A DNA stretch of 64,000 nucleotides from Dugong dugon (GCA_030035585.1 CM057482.1:9287001-9351000), one strand, 5' to 3'. Numbered from the stretch's first letter, positions 1-12,440 are shown. The notes: generated by a model not told the origin, from the letters alone. Numbers and translations are program-made.

Positions 1-469
1 GAACACGTCAACCTCGTGAGTCTTTTTCTCAACATCTAAGAAGCTCACTTTACTCCTCTCAGTAATGGGGGTGATGGATTTCCTTCATAAACACAAAAAT
101 ACTTTGTAAAATGCCAAGTTACAAAATATACAGTATCGTTTCATCCTTTCCAACTTCCAGATCAACTGATGCTCCCAGGACCCAGCCTCATGTGTGCAAA
201 CACCCTTATAGCAGGGCTCTACCCAGAGTGGCTTGTTTCAGGCCCTACAGTTCTCCCCCAGGGAAGCAATTCTCCATCATACTTAGTTAACACAGCTTCG
301 GTCTCCTTCTTCCTTGTTTTGGACTCTGTGGTCAACACACATCTACAAATTCTCCTAACTTCACACTGTCATCATGGCATCACCAGAGACCTAATACTGC
401 GTGTCCAGTGGTCACTTTCTTGACCTCATCTTGATTGACCTCTCTGAAGCACTCAGTGTCATTTTTCTT
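1..469. other. Intron after e44, nothing recognised
   Basis: No exon, RNA gene or clear repeat seen. The expected next HERC1 exon is not here. Confidence 0.6.
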
Positions 470-1500
470 TTTTAATTGTCGTGAAAATAGACACAACAAA
501 ACATTCACTAATTTAAAAATTTCTATATATATAATTCAGTGACATCGATTACATTCATTTGTGCAACCATTCTCGCTATGCTTTCCCAAATTATTCCACC
601 ACCATTCATAAAAACTCACCGCCCCTAAGCAAAACCTCTCCCACCCGTGCTAACCACTAATAATCTTTGGTTTCTATATATTTGCTTATTTCATATAAAT
701 GAGATCATACAGTATCTGTCCTTTGCCACTGACTTATTTTGCTCAGTATAATGTTTTCAAGGTTCACCCATGTTGTGGCATGCATCAGGACTTCACTTCT
801 CTTTGTGGCTGAGTACTATTTCATTGTATGTATATACTACATTTTGTTTATTTATTTGTCTGTTGATGGACATTTCTGTTGTTTCCACTTTTTGGCTATT
901 GTGAAAACCGCTGCAATGAACACTGGTGTACAGGTTTCTGTCTGCATTCTTGTTTTCACTTCTTTTGGGTACATACCTAGGACTGGGATTGCTGGGTCAT
1001 ATGTTAATTCTATGCTCAACTTTTTGAGGAACCGCCAAGCTGTCTTCCACCAAATGGCTGTACTATTTTACATTCCTGCAGCAATGGATGAGGGTTCCAG
1101 TTTCTCTACAACCTCACCAACACCCGTTGTTCTTCATTTTTTTTTTTTTAATCACTGCCATTCTAACTGGGGTGAGGTGGTATATCACTGAGGCTTTGAT
1201 TTGCATCTCCCTAATGGCTAATGAGGGAACCCTGGTGGCACAGTGGTTAAGCGCTTGGCTGCTAACCAAAAGGTTGGTGGTTTGAACCCACCAGTGGCTC
1301 CACAGGAGAAAGATGTGGCAGTCTGCTTCTGTAAAGATTACGGCCTTGGAAACCCCATGGGGCAGTTCTACTCTGTCCTACAGGGTTGCTACGAGTTGGA
1401 ATCGACTCGACAGCAGTGAGTTTTTGTTTGGGAATGGCTAATGACATGTTGACCATCTATTCATGTGCTTGCAGGCCATTTCATTCCTTACTTCTTAAAA
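470..1500 (-). repeat. L1 (L1M-type) 3' end, interrupted by a SINE
   Basis: The plus strand reads as the reverse complement of an old L1 3' region, with 'gggattgctgggtcatatg' and 'tttttgaggaaccgccaagc' as landmarks. The L1 resumes after the SINE at 1445. The open frame inside it is incidental. A second copy of the same L1 region is at 18185-18935. Confidence 0.75.
1225..1432 (+). mobile_element. Afrotherian tRNA-derived SINE, long subfamily, with target duplication
   Basis: Full-length copy with tRNA-like head, the body segment around 'gaaagatgtggcagtctgc' and the common tail around 'gttggaatcgactcgac'. It is flanked by a perfect 12-bp duplication (aatggctaatga) at 1213-1224 and 1433-1444 and lies inside the L1. 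Confidence 0.85.
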
Positions 1501-1589
1501 CACTTTCTTTTCTTGACGTTTACCTTCCTCTCTGTCTCTGGCCTCTGATGACCACCTTTTACAGGTTAGAGTGTCCCTAGGCCTCAGTC

Positions 1590-1960
1590 CTGGAACCTCT
1601 TCTCTAGCCTTATTCTCTTCTCTTGGTGATCTCATCTGGTCCACAGCTTAAAATACCATGTATTTGTTGAAGACTCCCACATAGATCTCTCTCCCCCACT
1701 AACCTTGCTCCTGACCCAGAGGCTCATAAAACCATCCTCTTGACATCTCCACCTGCGTTTCCAAATCGCACCTCAAATAAAATTTGCCTAAATCAAAACT
1801 CCTGATTTTTAAACCACCCTTCTCAATCAATCAATCAATCAATAAAAACCAACCCAGTTACTCTCCCAGTCCCCCACCCATCACTGTAAATTGCACTATC
1901 AATCACCCAGTTGCTCAAGTCAGAGACCTAATAATTATTCTTGCTCACTGAGGCAGAAAA
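1590..1960 (+). repeat. Old interspersed repeat, family not named
   Basis: Pyrimidine-rich sequence resembling a dispersed mammalian repeat; a related copy is at about 2950-3160 in the next intron. Contains a short TCAA run near 1827-1848. Confidence 0.4.
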
Positions 1961-1984
1961 ATAATGCTGTAATAATAATGATGA

Positions 1985-2092
1985 TGACAATGACAACAGT
2001 AGCAAATACTTATATAGTGCTGCTTACTATGTGTCAGGCATTTACTGACATAGTAGACACACACACTCAGTTAACCCTCTCAATCACCCTGC
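1985..2092 (+). repeat. MIR fragment
   Basis: The core 'cttactatgtgtcaggcat' is typical of MIR SINEs. It ends about 130 bases before e44. Confidence 0.55.
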
Positions 2093-2220
2093 TGTAGTGC
2101 TGCCCCTGGGGCATTGTGGTAGATACTATGAATTCCCCAGCCTATCCCTTCCCCAAATAAGCAATGTTGCCAGCTTTCTGGAATATGAGAGAGCAGCAAA
2201 TACATGGGATCCATGTTCAC

Positions 2221-2390
2221 CTGCCCCTCTGAGTTGCTCCCCCAGGCATATACATCTCCAGTTGATGCCAAAGCAAGTGTGTGCTCGGCGCCAACTGCCA
2301 CATCTTCGATGACCACTCCAGCCAGGACAGGGATCTGCTGTGGTCGATTGTGATTGCGAGCGCGCCCTTCCGGTAGGCCTATCAAGCGAT
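2221..2390 (-). CDS. HERC1: HERC1 exon e44 (r2731-r2787), RLD2, last exon in window
   Basis: 170 bp, two bases in, phase 0 out, donor CAG|GTGAAC. RLIGLPEGRARNHNRPQQIP, then VAVGAEHTLALASTGDVYAW, then GSNSEGQ. The next RCC1 repeat should begin LGLG in the following exon, which is not within the remaining 2.2 kb, so RLD2 is cut by the window edge. Confidence 0.95.
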
Positions 2391-3398
2391 CTGATGAAAC
2401 AGCAAGAGGAAATGTTAGGGATGGCACGCCACGGTCCTTTCATGGTTTCTGATGAGGCACTCAACTTTTTATGGCAGAATGGCAACAACATATATAACTC
2501 GTTGGGGAAAAAGTTGCTATAATTCTAGTAAGGTATCAAGGATTCTGAGTGACTAAAAAGTCAGAAACTTGTTTTGCAAAATGTTATGGCTTCTTCATTC
2601 ATAAAAACAAAATTAAATCTACAATCAGTAGCTTATTTCAAATCAACAGGCTCCTCCAATTACCTCCTATTTGGAAAGACTGGCACATAGTTCACCAAGA
2701 CTCTCGTGTTTCTTGCATCCTAAAAAAAGACACCCTTCAACTTACCTCACCCTCAAACTACCTCCTCAGAGATGCTGCACTATGCTGGCTCACTCACTCA
2801 CTCTCTCTCTCTCTCACCACCTCTTCCAAAGCCGTCTCTCCCCCATCCTCTTCCTGTGCTCCTCTGCCCTCAACTCATTTCCCCAGAGTTCTCGCTTCTT
2901 CTACACTCTCTCCCTGGGCTTCTCAGATCTACGAATATGGCTTTAAGTTCTACCATTAAGCAGTCAATGCCCTAAACCTCCATCTCTACAGCCAATCTCT
3001 CTGGAATTCCAGATCCAAATTCCTAATAGCCTGCTGGATATCGCCATACACATACCTAGAGCAGGTACCCTCAATTCAACATGACTAAAACTAAAGCCCT
3101 TATCTCTTCCCCTCAAACCAGCTCCCTGTCCTCAGTCAGTGGCATCAATGTTCTCCCAAGACCGGGAACTTTAGTCATGGTTTACTTTTTCCTTCTCCTC
3201 AGGTCAGCCTCACATGTCCATCAGTCACTACCATTTGCTAACAAGTGCCACTTAAGAGGGAGAATACACTGCCAAGGAGCCCCCCTGTGGATGACTAGGT
3301 TATGAACCGGTTCAAGATTTGAACCCTGAATGTCTATAAACTCTTCCAATTCCTAAGACCTGAGCCCCCAATTCCTGAAAGGGCTGGGGAGTGAGGCT
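2391..3398. other. Intron e43-e44, old repeat and CT-rich tract
   Basis: Contains a CT dinucleotide run near 2797-2817 and, around 2950-3160, a second copy of the unnamed repeat seen at 1590-1960. No exon found. Confidence 0.5.
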
Positions 3399-3897
3399 GG
3401 ACACAGAGGTGCTTCAGTGGTGCCCACAGATACAGCAGAAGGCAGGACACAGAAGTGCTCCAGTGGTGCTCACAGATACAGCAGGAGGCAGGACACAGGT
3501 GCCCCAGTGGTGCCCACAGATACAGAAGGAGGTAGGACACAGAGGTGCCCCAGTGGTGCCCACAGATACAGCAGGAGGTAGGACACAGAGGTGCCCCAGT
3601 GGTGCCCACAGATACAGCAGGAGGCAGGACACAGACATGCCCCAGTAGTGCCCACAGATACAGAGGAGGCAGGACACAGATGGTCCAGTGGTGCCCACAG
3701 ATATAACAGGAGGCAGGTCACAGAGGTGCCCCAGTGGTGCCCACAGATACAGCAGGAGGCAGGACACAGAGGTGCCCCAGTGGTGCCCACAGATACAGCA
3801 GGAGGCAGGACACAGATGGTCCAGTGGTGCCCACAGATATAACAGGAGGCAGGTCACAGAGGTACCCCAGTGGTGCCCACAGATACAGCAGGAAGCA
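3399..3897 (+). repeat. 46-bp minisatellite, 11 tandem copies
   Basis: Eleven head-to-tail units of 44-46 bp, starting at 3399, 3445, 3491, 3535, 3581, 3627, 3672, 3716, 3762, 3808 and 3852. Each carries 'cagtggtgcccacagatac' or a close variant. Two of the 44-bp units (3672, 3808) share the same private changes and are each followed by a 'ggtcacag' unit, showing a higher-order duplication. It lies in the intron between e43 and e44. Confidence 0.95.
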
Positions 3898-4198
3898 GGA
3901 TCTGTGGCAGCGGCAGCAGGAAAAAGGAGGGGAGGGACCTCAGAAGGGACTCTTCTGGCAAGAGTGAAGGTTCTGGCATGACGGGCCATGAATGGGGAGG
4001 AGGGAGTTTGTCCTTATAACAAAGTCCATGAAGGAGGAGAAGAAAAGTAGCTAGTGAATGAGGGTCACAGTGGCCACTCACCATTCAGCACAAAATATGA
4101 TGACTCAGTTTAGAGCACTTTCTATAAAACTGGAAGTCAAATATTTCTATGATACATGTACCTACAAAACAAGCAATGTAAGTTGGAAAATGCCTTAC

Positions 4199-4301
4199 CT
4201 TGACCAAAGGTATATACACGACCATCCTTGGTCAATGCAACAGAAAACTGAGTTCCACAGGCAACCTTTTTTATTCCAATTCCACAAAGGACATCAACTT
4301 T
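4199..4301 (-). CDS. HERC1: HERC1 exon e43 (r2697-r2730), RLD2
   Basis: 103 bp, phase 0 in and one base out, donor GTAAGG. KVDVLCGIGIKKVACGTQFS then VALTKDGRVYTFGQ is an RCC1 repeat. The split codon G|AT gives Asp, joining ...FGQ-D-RLIG in e44. Confidence 0.95.
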
Positions 4302-5045
4302 CTGTAAAATAGAAGCGTATGGCACACACTTAAAAAAAGAAGGAAAAAACAAACTTTTGAATTTGCCTACCTAAGCTAAACTGGCATGTATTAACTCAAA
4401 GACTACTTTCTAATAAAAATACTAATAGTCACCTACCTGTTTCCCCCTAAATCCATACTCCTCAATGTTTTCTCCTACTGCTCTGCAAACTATCCGAATT
4501 TGGGGGAGACGCATGCGGGCATTGGGTACTTTGACTGAACTTCCCAGAACGCGTGTGAAGTTAAGGCATTCCTCCGGGCACCAGAGACCACAGAGAATCC
4601 CTGGGCCTTTTAAAGAACGCTCATTTCTTTATACTTTTTTTTTTAAAGGAGAAGCATACCTGTGTAATTCAGTGTAATAAGAAGCTGAAATGGCAGCTGA
4701 AAGCAGAGGTTTACACAGGGCTGTTCAGGGCTCCCCGCAGAAGACACTCTGGAGATGTTCCTAACTGCTACTTCTCCACGTGGGAGGCAGCCCAGGGCCC
4801 AGCCTGGCCACAGAGAAAGAGGCTTATCCAATCTGTGTTTTTATATCCAGTTTGGCTGTTATTGGCTTATTTAAAATCAAGATCTAGCACGTCGATTTTA
4901 AGAACGAGCAATTCAAGAAGCAACAGAAGCTTGTAAACTTCATTATGAATTAGCAGAAATGTTTAAGATAAACTACTTCCAAGAAGAGGTAGTGACAGAG
5001 ATGAAAACAATTGCTGTTGTCTGGGAGCATAAAGAGAACACTGAC
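4302..5045. other. Intron e42-e43, nothing recognised
   Basis: No clear repeat or exon. A short CpG-containing stretch near 4500-4580 has no coding pattern. Confidence 0.5.
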
Positions 5046-5168
5046 CTGAGGGGAAGACTTCGCAGTTGAATTTCCTAAGCCCAGTTTGCCATAGTCCCCG
5101 TCTCCAAAAGCCCACACCATGGAGCCATCTGCTGACACCGCCAAAGTGTGGTTCAATCCACAGGCCAC
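5046..5168 (-). CDS. HERC1: HERC1 exon e42 (r2656-r2696), RLD2
   Basis: 123 bp, 41 codons, phase 0, donor CAG|GTCAGT. VACGLNHTLAVSADGSMVWA then [20 protein letters not shown] is an RCC1 repeat. Confidence 0.96.
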
Positions 5169-5666
5169 CTGGAGAAGTAACAGGATTTTCAGTAAGGCAA
5201 ATCACCAGACCTGAAAACACATGCCCCTGTTTCTGGGACTGTTTTTCTTCACTTCAGTGAAAAACCTGGCTGTAGTTCTAAAAGATTTCTATTGGCTTCA
5301 GGGCCATCTACACATTGTTAGGCAAAATGTGTCAACAAGAAATAATCCCTAATTTCTACAAATGAAAAAATAATTGCTTTCTTCAAAGTAAAATCTTTCA
5401 AATACCTGTGGTTAACTCAGAATTAGAGGGCACAAAAGATAGGGAAAAAATATATACAACTCAAAAATACACACTCACACCAGCAAACAGTCTAAGGAAC
5501 GATACAGAAAAAGGCAAATACACATCCTTGTTAAGAGAAACTCTCAGTGTGTGCAGGACAAGGAAGAGTACAGCTACCAACGACAGTGCCAGTCAGCCGC
5601 CCGACGCGAGACTACCAGACAGGAGCCACAAAACCTGTACTGTTCAAAGGTTCTATAGCAAGATGA

Positions 5667-5892
5667 GGAGCCCTGGTGGCGCAGTGGTTAAGTGCTCAGC
5701 TGCGAACCAAAATGTCGGCAGTTCTAATCCACCAGTCACCCCATCGGAGAATGATGTGGCAAGTCTGCTTCTGTGAAGATTTACAACCTTGCAAACCTTA
5801 TGGGACAGTTTTACTGTGTCCTATAGGTTCACTATGAGTTGGAATTGACTCGATGGTAATGAGTTTGCCTTTTTTTTTTTTTTTTTTTTTTA
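5667..5892 (+). mobile_element. Afrotherian SINE, long subfamily
   Basis: Head at 'ggagccctggtggcgcagtg', long body variant, ending in a run of about 22 T. The flanks 'atagcaagatg' and 'atatcaagatg' look like a diverged target duplication. Confidence 0.85.
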
Positions 5893-6090
5893 AATATCAA
5901 GATGTATTGGTACTTCATGGATAGAGTTTTAAAAATATTCACATTCTGAATTAAGGCTTTTTCTTGTTTGCTTGTTTATATGACGGCTGACTTAAAATAC
6001 AAATTTTCATACTGGGAAAAAAATCTTAAAAATTATATCAATTAGATAACACAAAATGGATAGGAAGTTAAGCACAACTGGTGATCCTAG
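5893..6090 (+). repeat. Direct duplication, copy 1
   Basis: About 200 bp, from 'aatatcaagatgtattggta' to 'aactggtgatcctag'. A second copy lies at 6242-6441. It begins immediately after the T run of the SINE at 5667. Confidence 0.85.
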
Positions 6091-6241
6091 ATGGGTAAGA
6101 GCTCAGCTGCTAACCAAACGGCTGGCAGTTAGAATCCATCAGCCGCTCCTTGGAAAGTCTATGGGGCAGTTCTTCCCTGTCCTATAGGGTCGCTATGAGT
6201 TGGAATCGACTCGACAGCAATGGTGTTTTTTTTTTAAATTA
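6091..6241 (+). mobile_element. Afrotherian SINE, short subfamily, 5'-truncated
   Basis: Lacks the first part of the tRNA head and starts at 'gggtaagagctcagctgc'. It has the short body ('ccgctccttggaaag') and ends in a T run. It separates the two 200-bp direct repeats. Confidence 0.8.
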
Positions 6242-6441
6242 AATATATCAAGATGTACTGGCACTTCACGAAGGGACTTTTTAAAGTGTTCACATGCTGA
6301 ATTAATGTTTTTTCTTTTTTGTTTATATGAGAGTTGACTTAAAACATAAATTTTCATACTGGGAAAAAATCTTGCCAATTTTATCAGTTAGGTTAGGTCA
6401 CATAAAATGTATGCGAAGTTAAGGACAGCTGGTGATCCTAG
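6242..6441 (+). repeat. Direct duplication, copy 2
   Basis: Second copy of the 5893-6090 segment, also preceded by a SINE T run. It ends 87 bases from the GC donor end of e41. Confidence 0.85.
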
Positions 6442-6464
6442 TCTTTCTGGAAGGAGAGTGTCTA

Positions 6465-7549
<1,085 letters not shown>

Positions 7550-7762
7550 TTACAGGATGTTCACTTAGAGCTGCTAACAAAATACTCTCAGAATCAAAAG
7601 ACACAAAAATGGTTCTACAAAAATAACATAAAATAAAGTCTTTACTTTTAAGTCAAATCTGTAATCACATCCTAGCAAATTAGAAGAAGTTACATAAAAT
7701 GATGATGGCAAGGAAGAGGAGGAGGATGACAGCAGCAGTTACAGTCATCAAGGAATATGTTC

Positions 7763-7893
7763 TGTTGTTGTTATTAGGTGCCACCGAGCTGGTTCCGACT
7801 CATAGCGACCCCACGTACAACAGAACGAAACACTGCCTGGTCCTGCGCCATCCTCACAATCCTTGCTATGCTTGCGCCCATCGCTGCAGCCAC
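7763..7893 (-). mobile_element. RTE LINE 3' end fragment
   Basis: The plus strand reads as the reverse complement of the RTE 3' end ('ggttccgactcatagcgacc', then 'gaaacactgcctggtcctgc'). Compare the sense copy at 50245-51472. Confidence 0.75.
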
Positions 7894-8104
7894 TATGTTC
7901 TAGGCACTCCTATAAATGCTTTACATGGATTATCTCCTTGTCTATTTTTACACAGAACCCACGAGGCAGATACTGCTGTCATCCTCACTTTTACAATCAT
8001 GGAAACTGAGTCACTAAAAGATCTAGTAGCTTGTGCAAGGTCCTAGACATAGTGGAACCAGATAGGAACCCAGCCCGTGCAGCTGTCCTCACTGCTGTGC
8101 TCTT
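7894..8104 (+). repeat. MIR SINE
   Basis: 'ttctaggcactcctataaat' followed by an 'atggaaactgagtcac' core and a 'tgtgctctt' end match the MIR layout. Confidence 0.65.
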
Positions 8105-8691
8105 CACGCCTAGATCTCAATGAAGAGAATTTGTTCTGAATTCATTGTCACTTGTATCCCTTAATTTTAAAAACCCTCTTTGCTCCGTTTGCAGACTTCC
8201 AGAGTCAACAGGAGTCCAATTAAGGAACAACCTGAGGCTCTTGCAGTGGTCTCTCCAAGGGTCTTCTTTCTCTAAGGCACAGAGAACTCTGAGATGCCCT
8301 TCAAAGTGTTTAGCACATTTGCATATTTCCATACAGCTATTTTTAGTTTTAATGAAACGTGCATGATTGCTACTGCTATTAATAGTTGTCTAATTATAGT
8401 ATTACAATTTAAAGAATTTGTTTACAATCTTCAGTGAGTCTCAAAAATAGTTATTTATATTCCTGAATTCTAGCACTGCATGATAAATACCTTTCAGAAG
8501 AACAGCTAAAAATACAGAAGTTAAGGCTTTACACATGCCTAAACTACATCGTACCTAAGGGAAATTCAAATGTAAGTGAAAAGCCTATATGACTTCATCT
8601 AGCAGAGGTCTGAGATCAGTTCCAACATAAGCAAACATCCCTACCGTTGCGCCATAGTTTCCAACCAGCTTTTTACTGAGGACAATTTTAC

Positions 8692-8830
8692 CTTGTAAGG
8701 CTGAGACAACTGTCAGCACATGAAGATCATCTGAATTTCCTTGTCCTAATCTGCCATAACTTCCTTCCCCACAAGCCAACACTGTACCATTGGCCTGGAT
8801 GACAAAGGTACAATTCTGACCACATATGAC
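8692..8830 (-). CDS. HERC1: HERC1 exon e39 (r2497-r2542), RLD2
   Basis: 139 bp, phase 0 in and one base out, donor GTAAAA. VICGQNCTFVIQANGTVLAC then GEGSYGRLGQGNSDDLHVLT: the end of one RCC1 repeat (C-G-x-x-x-x) and the start of the next (GxGxxGRLGxG). Confidence 0.95.
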
Positions 8831-9709
8831 CTAGTATAAAAACACACAATTAAATATGACGTATTATCCTTTATTACATAACTTTAACTCCCAAGCATTT
8901 AAAATGATTCCAGATAAACCTAAGATTACCTTTATCACTTCTTTTATCCCTTCACTAAAGGAGAAAGGTTGATACACCTACGGGGTTCCTAGGAGGCCCT
9001 GATTATTATAAAACTGCTTACTTAACCAACAGATCTGTAAGGCTCACCTCATTATTTAAGCTACTTAGAACCATACTAAATGCGGGGGTTTCAGTCAATT
9101 GTGCAGAGTTTAAATGGTAACACGAACAACAAAAAAGATAAAAGAAAGAGGAAAGGTGTTGCGGAAATATTAAAGACTGGGCTAGAAGTCAGTAAGCAGC
9201 AGAACCTGGAGAGGACATCTTCAAGAAGAATAGTGTGTTCTGGTACTTACTGAGGCTGAGAGGAAAGAGAAAGGAGTGGCCTCAGGCAGGGTTTGGAAAT
9301 ACAGCACCAAGATTGATGTAAGTGTGCATGTGTCGGGGAGGGGGCCTGGTGTCAATGAGATTTGGCTGAAGATCACAGGAAGTTTATAGCTCCAAGGAGA
9401 GAAGTGCTAAAGGAGTGGCTTAACTTCCATGAACACGTACTGGGCAGGCCTAACACACCAGGATGTTAACTCACACACCAGGAAGCAAGATCAATGCAGA
9501 AACTTGTTAATGAAACTTCTTAAGTCCTGTAAAAACCTTATAAAACTTGTACGTGGAAGCTATACATGACTTTTTTTTTTTTTTTTTTTCAGTGATTCCT
9601 CACAACAGACTATGAAATGGACAAGCTTTACCCCATAGTAAGTTACTGACTATGAGGGAATTTGAATTTTCAGTTCCCAAGTTTCTCCTCCCTTTCTTTA
9701 CCCATTTAC
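8831..9709. other. Intron e38-e39
   Basis: No recognised repeat except a T run at about 9571-9591. No exon. Confidence 0.5.
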
Positions 9710-9835
9710 CTGCTGAGCCTGTGAGAATGAGGGAGCTGCTGCAGGTACCATGACGTTTCTTCCAGCTTCTGCCAGTTGTCCGTGCCTGCCAGCACCCCAC
9801 AGGTAGACATCACATTTACCTCCCAGGTGCCAGTC
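9710..9835 (-). CDS. HERC1: HERC1 exon e38 (r2455-r2496), first RLD2 blade
   Basis: 126 bp, 42 codons, phase 0, donor GTAAAT. DWHLGGKCDVYLWGAGRHGQ carries the VYLWGxGxxGQL signature of RCC1 repeats, followed by LAEAGRNVMVPAAAPSFSQA. This opens the second seven-bladed RCC1-like propeller, reported to bind clathrin heavy chain in the family. Confidence 0.95.
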
Positions 9836-9983
9836 CTAGAAAACCACAATCATCTCTCCATTAGATTCATCCACTCATTCAAAGAAGCATGCACCAAGTA
9901 CCAGTGTGTGCCAGCACAAACACACGGACATTTAGAAGCAATTTACTGACAGCCGCCATATCATGATCTTCATCTTCACTGAC

Positions 9984-10049
9984 CTCAGGTCTAGAAGTTG
10001 CCCAAGACATAATTTGTTCGTCCATGCCATTAATCCATTTACTGTTATC
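9984..10049 (-). CDS. HERC1: HERC1 exon e37 (r2433-r2454), 66-bp exon
   Basis: 22 codons, phase 0 at both ends: DNSKWINGMDEQIMSWATSR then PE. The donor is GTCAGT and the acceptor CTCTTGCAG. Skipping it would keep the frame. It precedes the first RLD2 blade. Confidence 0.93.
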
Positions 10050-10316
10050 CTGCAAGAGAACACACGTCAGGGTCAATGCTGCAGTCAGGATTTGTCTGTT
10101 CTTAACTGACAACTAAGTCTTCTTCCCAGAAAAGAACATGGTATTATAAGAAATTAAAAGCAGTTTTACAATCACGACAAACTTGATTTTATGCATTGTT
10201 AGTATTTCCCTTTATTAAAAAGACTTTCACTATTACTAACACTATGGCATCGGTAATTCAAATCAAATCATGATTTCTAAGCATCCACAGGTGCAAGGTC
10301 ACATGTAGGCCACTGG

Positions 10317-10408
10317 CCCCATGAACTTGCTGTATAGCCATGGGCAGCTCACTTCAACTTCATGGACCTCAGTTTCCTCATCAACAAAATGACAGAGTTG
10401 GACCAAAT
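10317..10408 (+). repeat. MIR fragment
   Basis: Contains 'cctcagtttcctcatcaaca' after 'gggcagctcacttcaac', the conserved MIR core. Confidence 0.6.
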
Positions 10409-10539
10409 GGGCTCATTAACATATTAAAATATTTTATATTTAGATAACTTTCCTCAATTCATATCTTTTTGTTTTATATTGTATTTATAGTTACATATTC
10501 AAATGTATATATTTACATACTGAAATGTATATATACATA

Positions 10540-10707
10540 CAGGAAACCCTGGTAACATAGTGGTAAGAGCTACAGCTGCTAACCAAAAGGTCAGCAGTTC
10601 GAATCCACCAGGTGTTCCTTGGAAACCCTACGAGGCAGTTCTACTCTGTCCTATAAGGTCGCTGTAAGTTGGAATCAACTCCACGGCAACGGGTTTGGTT
10701 TTGGGTT
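10540..10707 (+). mobile_element. Afrotherian SINE, short subfamily
   Basis: Full-length copy from 'aggaaaccctggtaacatag' to the 'ggtttggttttgggttttt' tail, inserted in an AT-rich TATA-type tract ('atatacata' on both sides). Confidence 0.85.
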
Positions 10708-11241
10708 TTTATATACATAAATATGTGCCAAGTAAAGGCGTTGTTAGATCAAGTGCTGGCAAGCATTCTGTCTACATTACTGTTTCTACAGCCAGATACT
10801 CTCAAAATCAATCAGGAAGAATGACAACTGGAATGCTCTTCCGTATATGTTCTTGTCTGATGCTGATTAAAGACATGACTGAGGTGTCAAATAATTTAGA
10901 ATCTATGCGTGGCATAAACCTCACGAAGTGACCAGGAGAAGATGTTAAAATGCACAGCGTAAAGCACTGACAAGGCACCTAGGGACAGAAAGGGGAGAAC
11001 AGCAGGCGACGGTATCGAGAACCAGCAGGTTTACAAAAGATCCACAGTTCTCAGACAATCAACCCCTGTCACCACAGAGGCCGACTATCAGATTGAAAGT
11101 GATTATCTGAAAGTAAAGATGCTTTCTAGTTTGTCTAAAGGTATGCTTCTAATGATTCAACTTAGCAAATACTTATAGGAGGTCTGCTATATGCAGAATG
11201 CCCATGTCAATGCAAACAGCAGCAGCTCATATTACGTTTAC

Positions 11242-11535
11242 CATGAGGAATACAAGTTCATCTTCTGGAACAGGCTCTAGATCAGGAACAGTAAAAGATT
11301 CTGGAAACTGTGCTCCATTGGTCAGGGCTTCAGCAGCTTTTATGGTGGTTGAGAAACATTCTAACCAGGCCCACTCGTTGGGATTCCAGGATGCAGGGTC
11401 AGGGAGGCAGTTCTGGTGGTGTGGTGGCATGGGAGGGTTACATAAGAGCTGATCCAGATGAAGTCCCACAGCAAGGGAAGCCAGACACTGCATATAGGGG
11501 CTGTGAACAAGCTGGTCGCCACAAACCACGTGAGG
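11242..11535 (-). CDS. HERC1: HERC1 exon e36 (r2335-r2432)
   Basis: 294 bp, 98 codons, phase 0, donor ATG|GTAAAC. The peptide PHVVCGDQLVHSPYMQCLAS, then LHLDQLLCNPPMPPHHQNCL, then WNPNEWAWLECFSTTIKAAE is a Cys/His/Trp-rich helical linker. No named domain. Confidence 0.95.
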
Positions 11536-11639
11536 CTGAGAGAAAATGCAGGGACATAATGTTAAAGAGCCTGTGCCAAATATTCTAAATCAACCTACTG
11601 CATTCTGAAAGTCCACGACAGTAGTTTTTAAGTTCAGTT

Positions 11640-11905
11640 TCTAAAAACACTTTATTTTGAAATAATTTTCGATTTACAGAGTTGTGGAGATAGTACAGAG
11701 AATTCCTGTATACCTTCCACCCAGCTTTCTCTAATGCTGACATGTTACACAGCCATGGTACATTTATCAAAACTAAGAACTTAACATTAGTACAATAATT
11801 TTAACTAAACTACAGGCTTTATTCGGATTTCTCCAGTTGTCCCACTAATGTCACCTCTTTCTAGGACCCAATCAGGATATCACATTGCATTCAGTGTATT
11901 TTCAT
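11640..11905 (-). repeat. L1M-type 3' UTR fragment
   Basis: The plus strand has 'ttattttgaaataattttcg' and the following segment shared with the copies at 35405, 47075 and 60115. Confidence 0.6.
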
Positions 11906-12267
11906 TATAGTTTTTTTTCCATTAACAAAAAAGAAAGAGACAAACAGCAACTAAACCACATTTTCAGATTTCCTCCTTTACCAAAAGAAAAATTCTTCCT
12001 TCTTTCATGGCGCTCCCTAGTGGTGGGAAAGCAACTCTGAGAGTCCGAGCGATTCAGAAAAGAAAACCTGGGCAAATGGGTCTGTGAAATTAACTGCTAA
12101 TTATATAAATGTGGTTTGGCAAAAACCCACACCAAAGGACAAGAAGCAAAGAGCTCTGCTTAGGGACAGCACACTGTGAATACTGAGGGCTGGAGGGCAG
12201 ACTACCTTAGGGTCACTGCCTCGGTAAGAGGTACTCAAATGAGGTCCAAATTCCGTAATTCCTCATT

Positions 12268-12440
12268 CCAGATCAGCTGCTAACCTAAAGGTTGGCGGGG
12301 TTCAAACCCACCCAGTGGTGCCACAGAAGAAAGACCTGGCAATCTACTTCAGTAAAGAAAACTCGATGCAGCAGTTCTATTCTGTAACACACACGGCTGC
12401 CAGGAGTCAGAACTGACTTGATGGCAATGGTTGATGATGA
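12268..12440 (+). mobile_element. Afrotherian SINE, old, head missing
   Basis: Starts at 'atcagctgctaacctaaagg' and ends near 'gaactgacttgatggcaatgg'. It is more diverged than the others and lacks the A-box region. Confidence 0.7.

Noticed and set aside
739..1191. 150-codon plus-strand frame
   Set aside because: Lies in the reverse complement of an old L1 3' end.
1..2220. The next HERC1 exon (expected to start LGLGHTN)
   Set aside because: No matching frame with splice sites on the minus strand; it probably lies beyond the window edge.
3399..3897. CRISPR-like array
   Set aside because: Units are contiguous with no unique spacers, and the DNA is a mammalian intron.
3391..3989. Long open frames on both strands with repeated Cys/Trp- or Gln-rich peptides
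   Set aside because: They are read through the 46-bp minisatellite, whose period leaves a remainder of 1 when divided by 3, so one stop-free unit opens all frames. No splice or start context.
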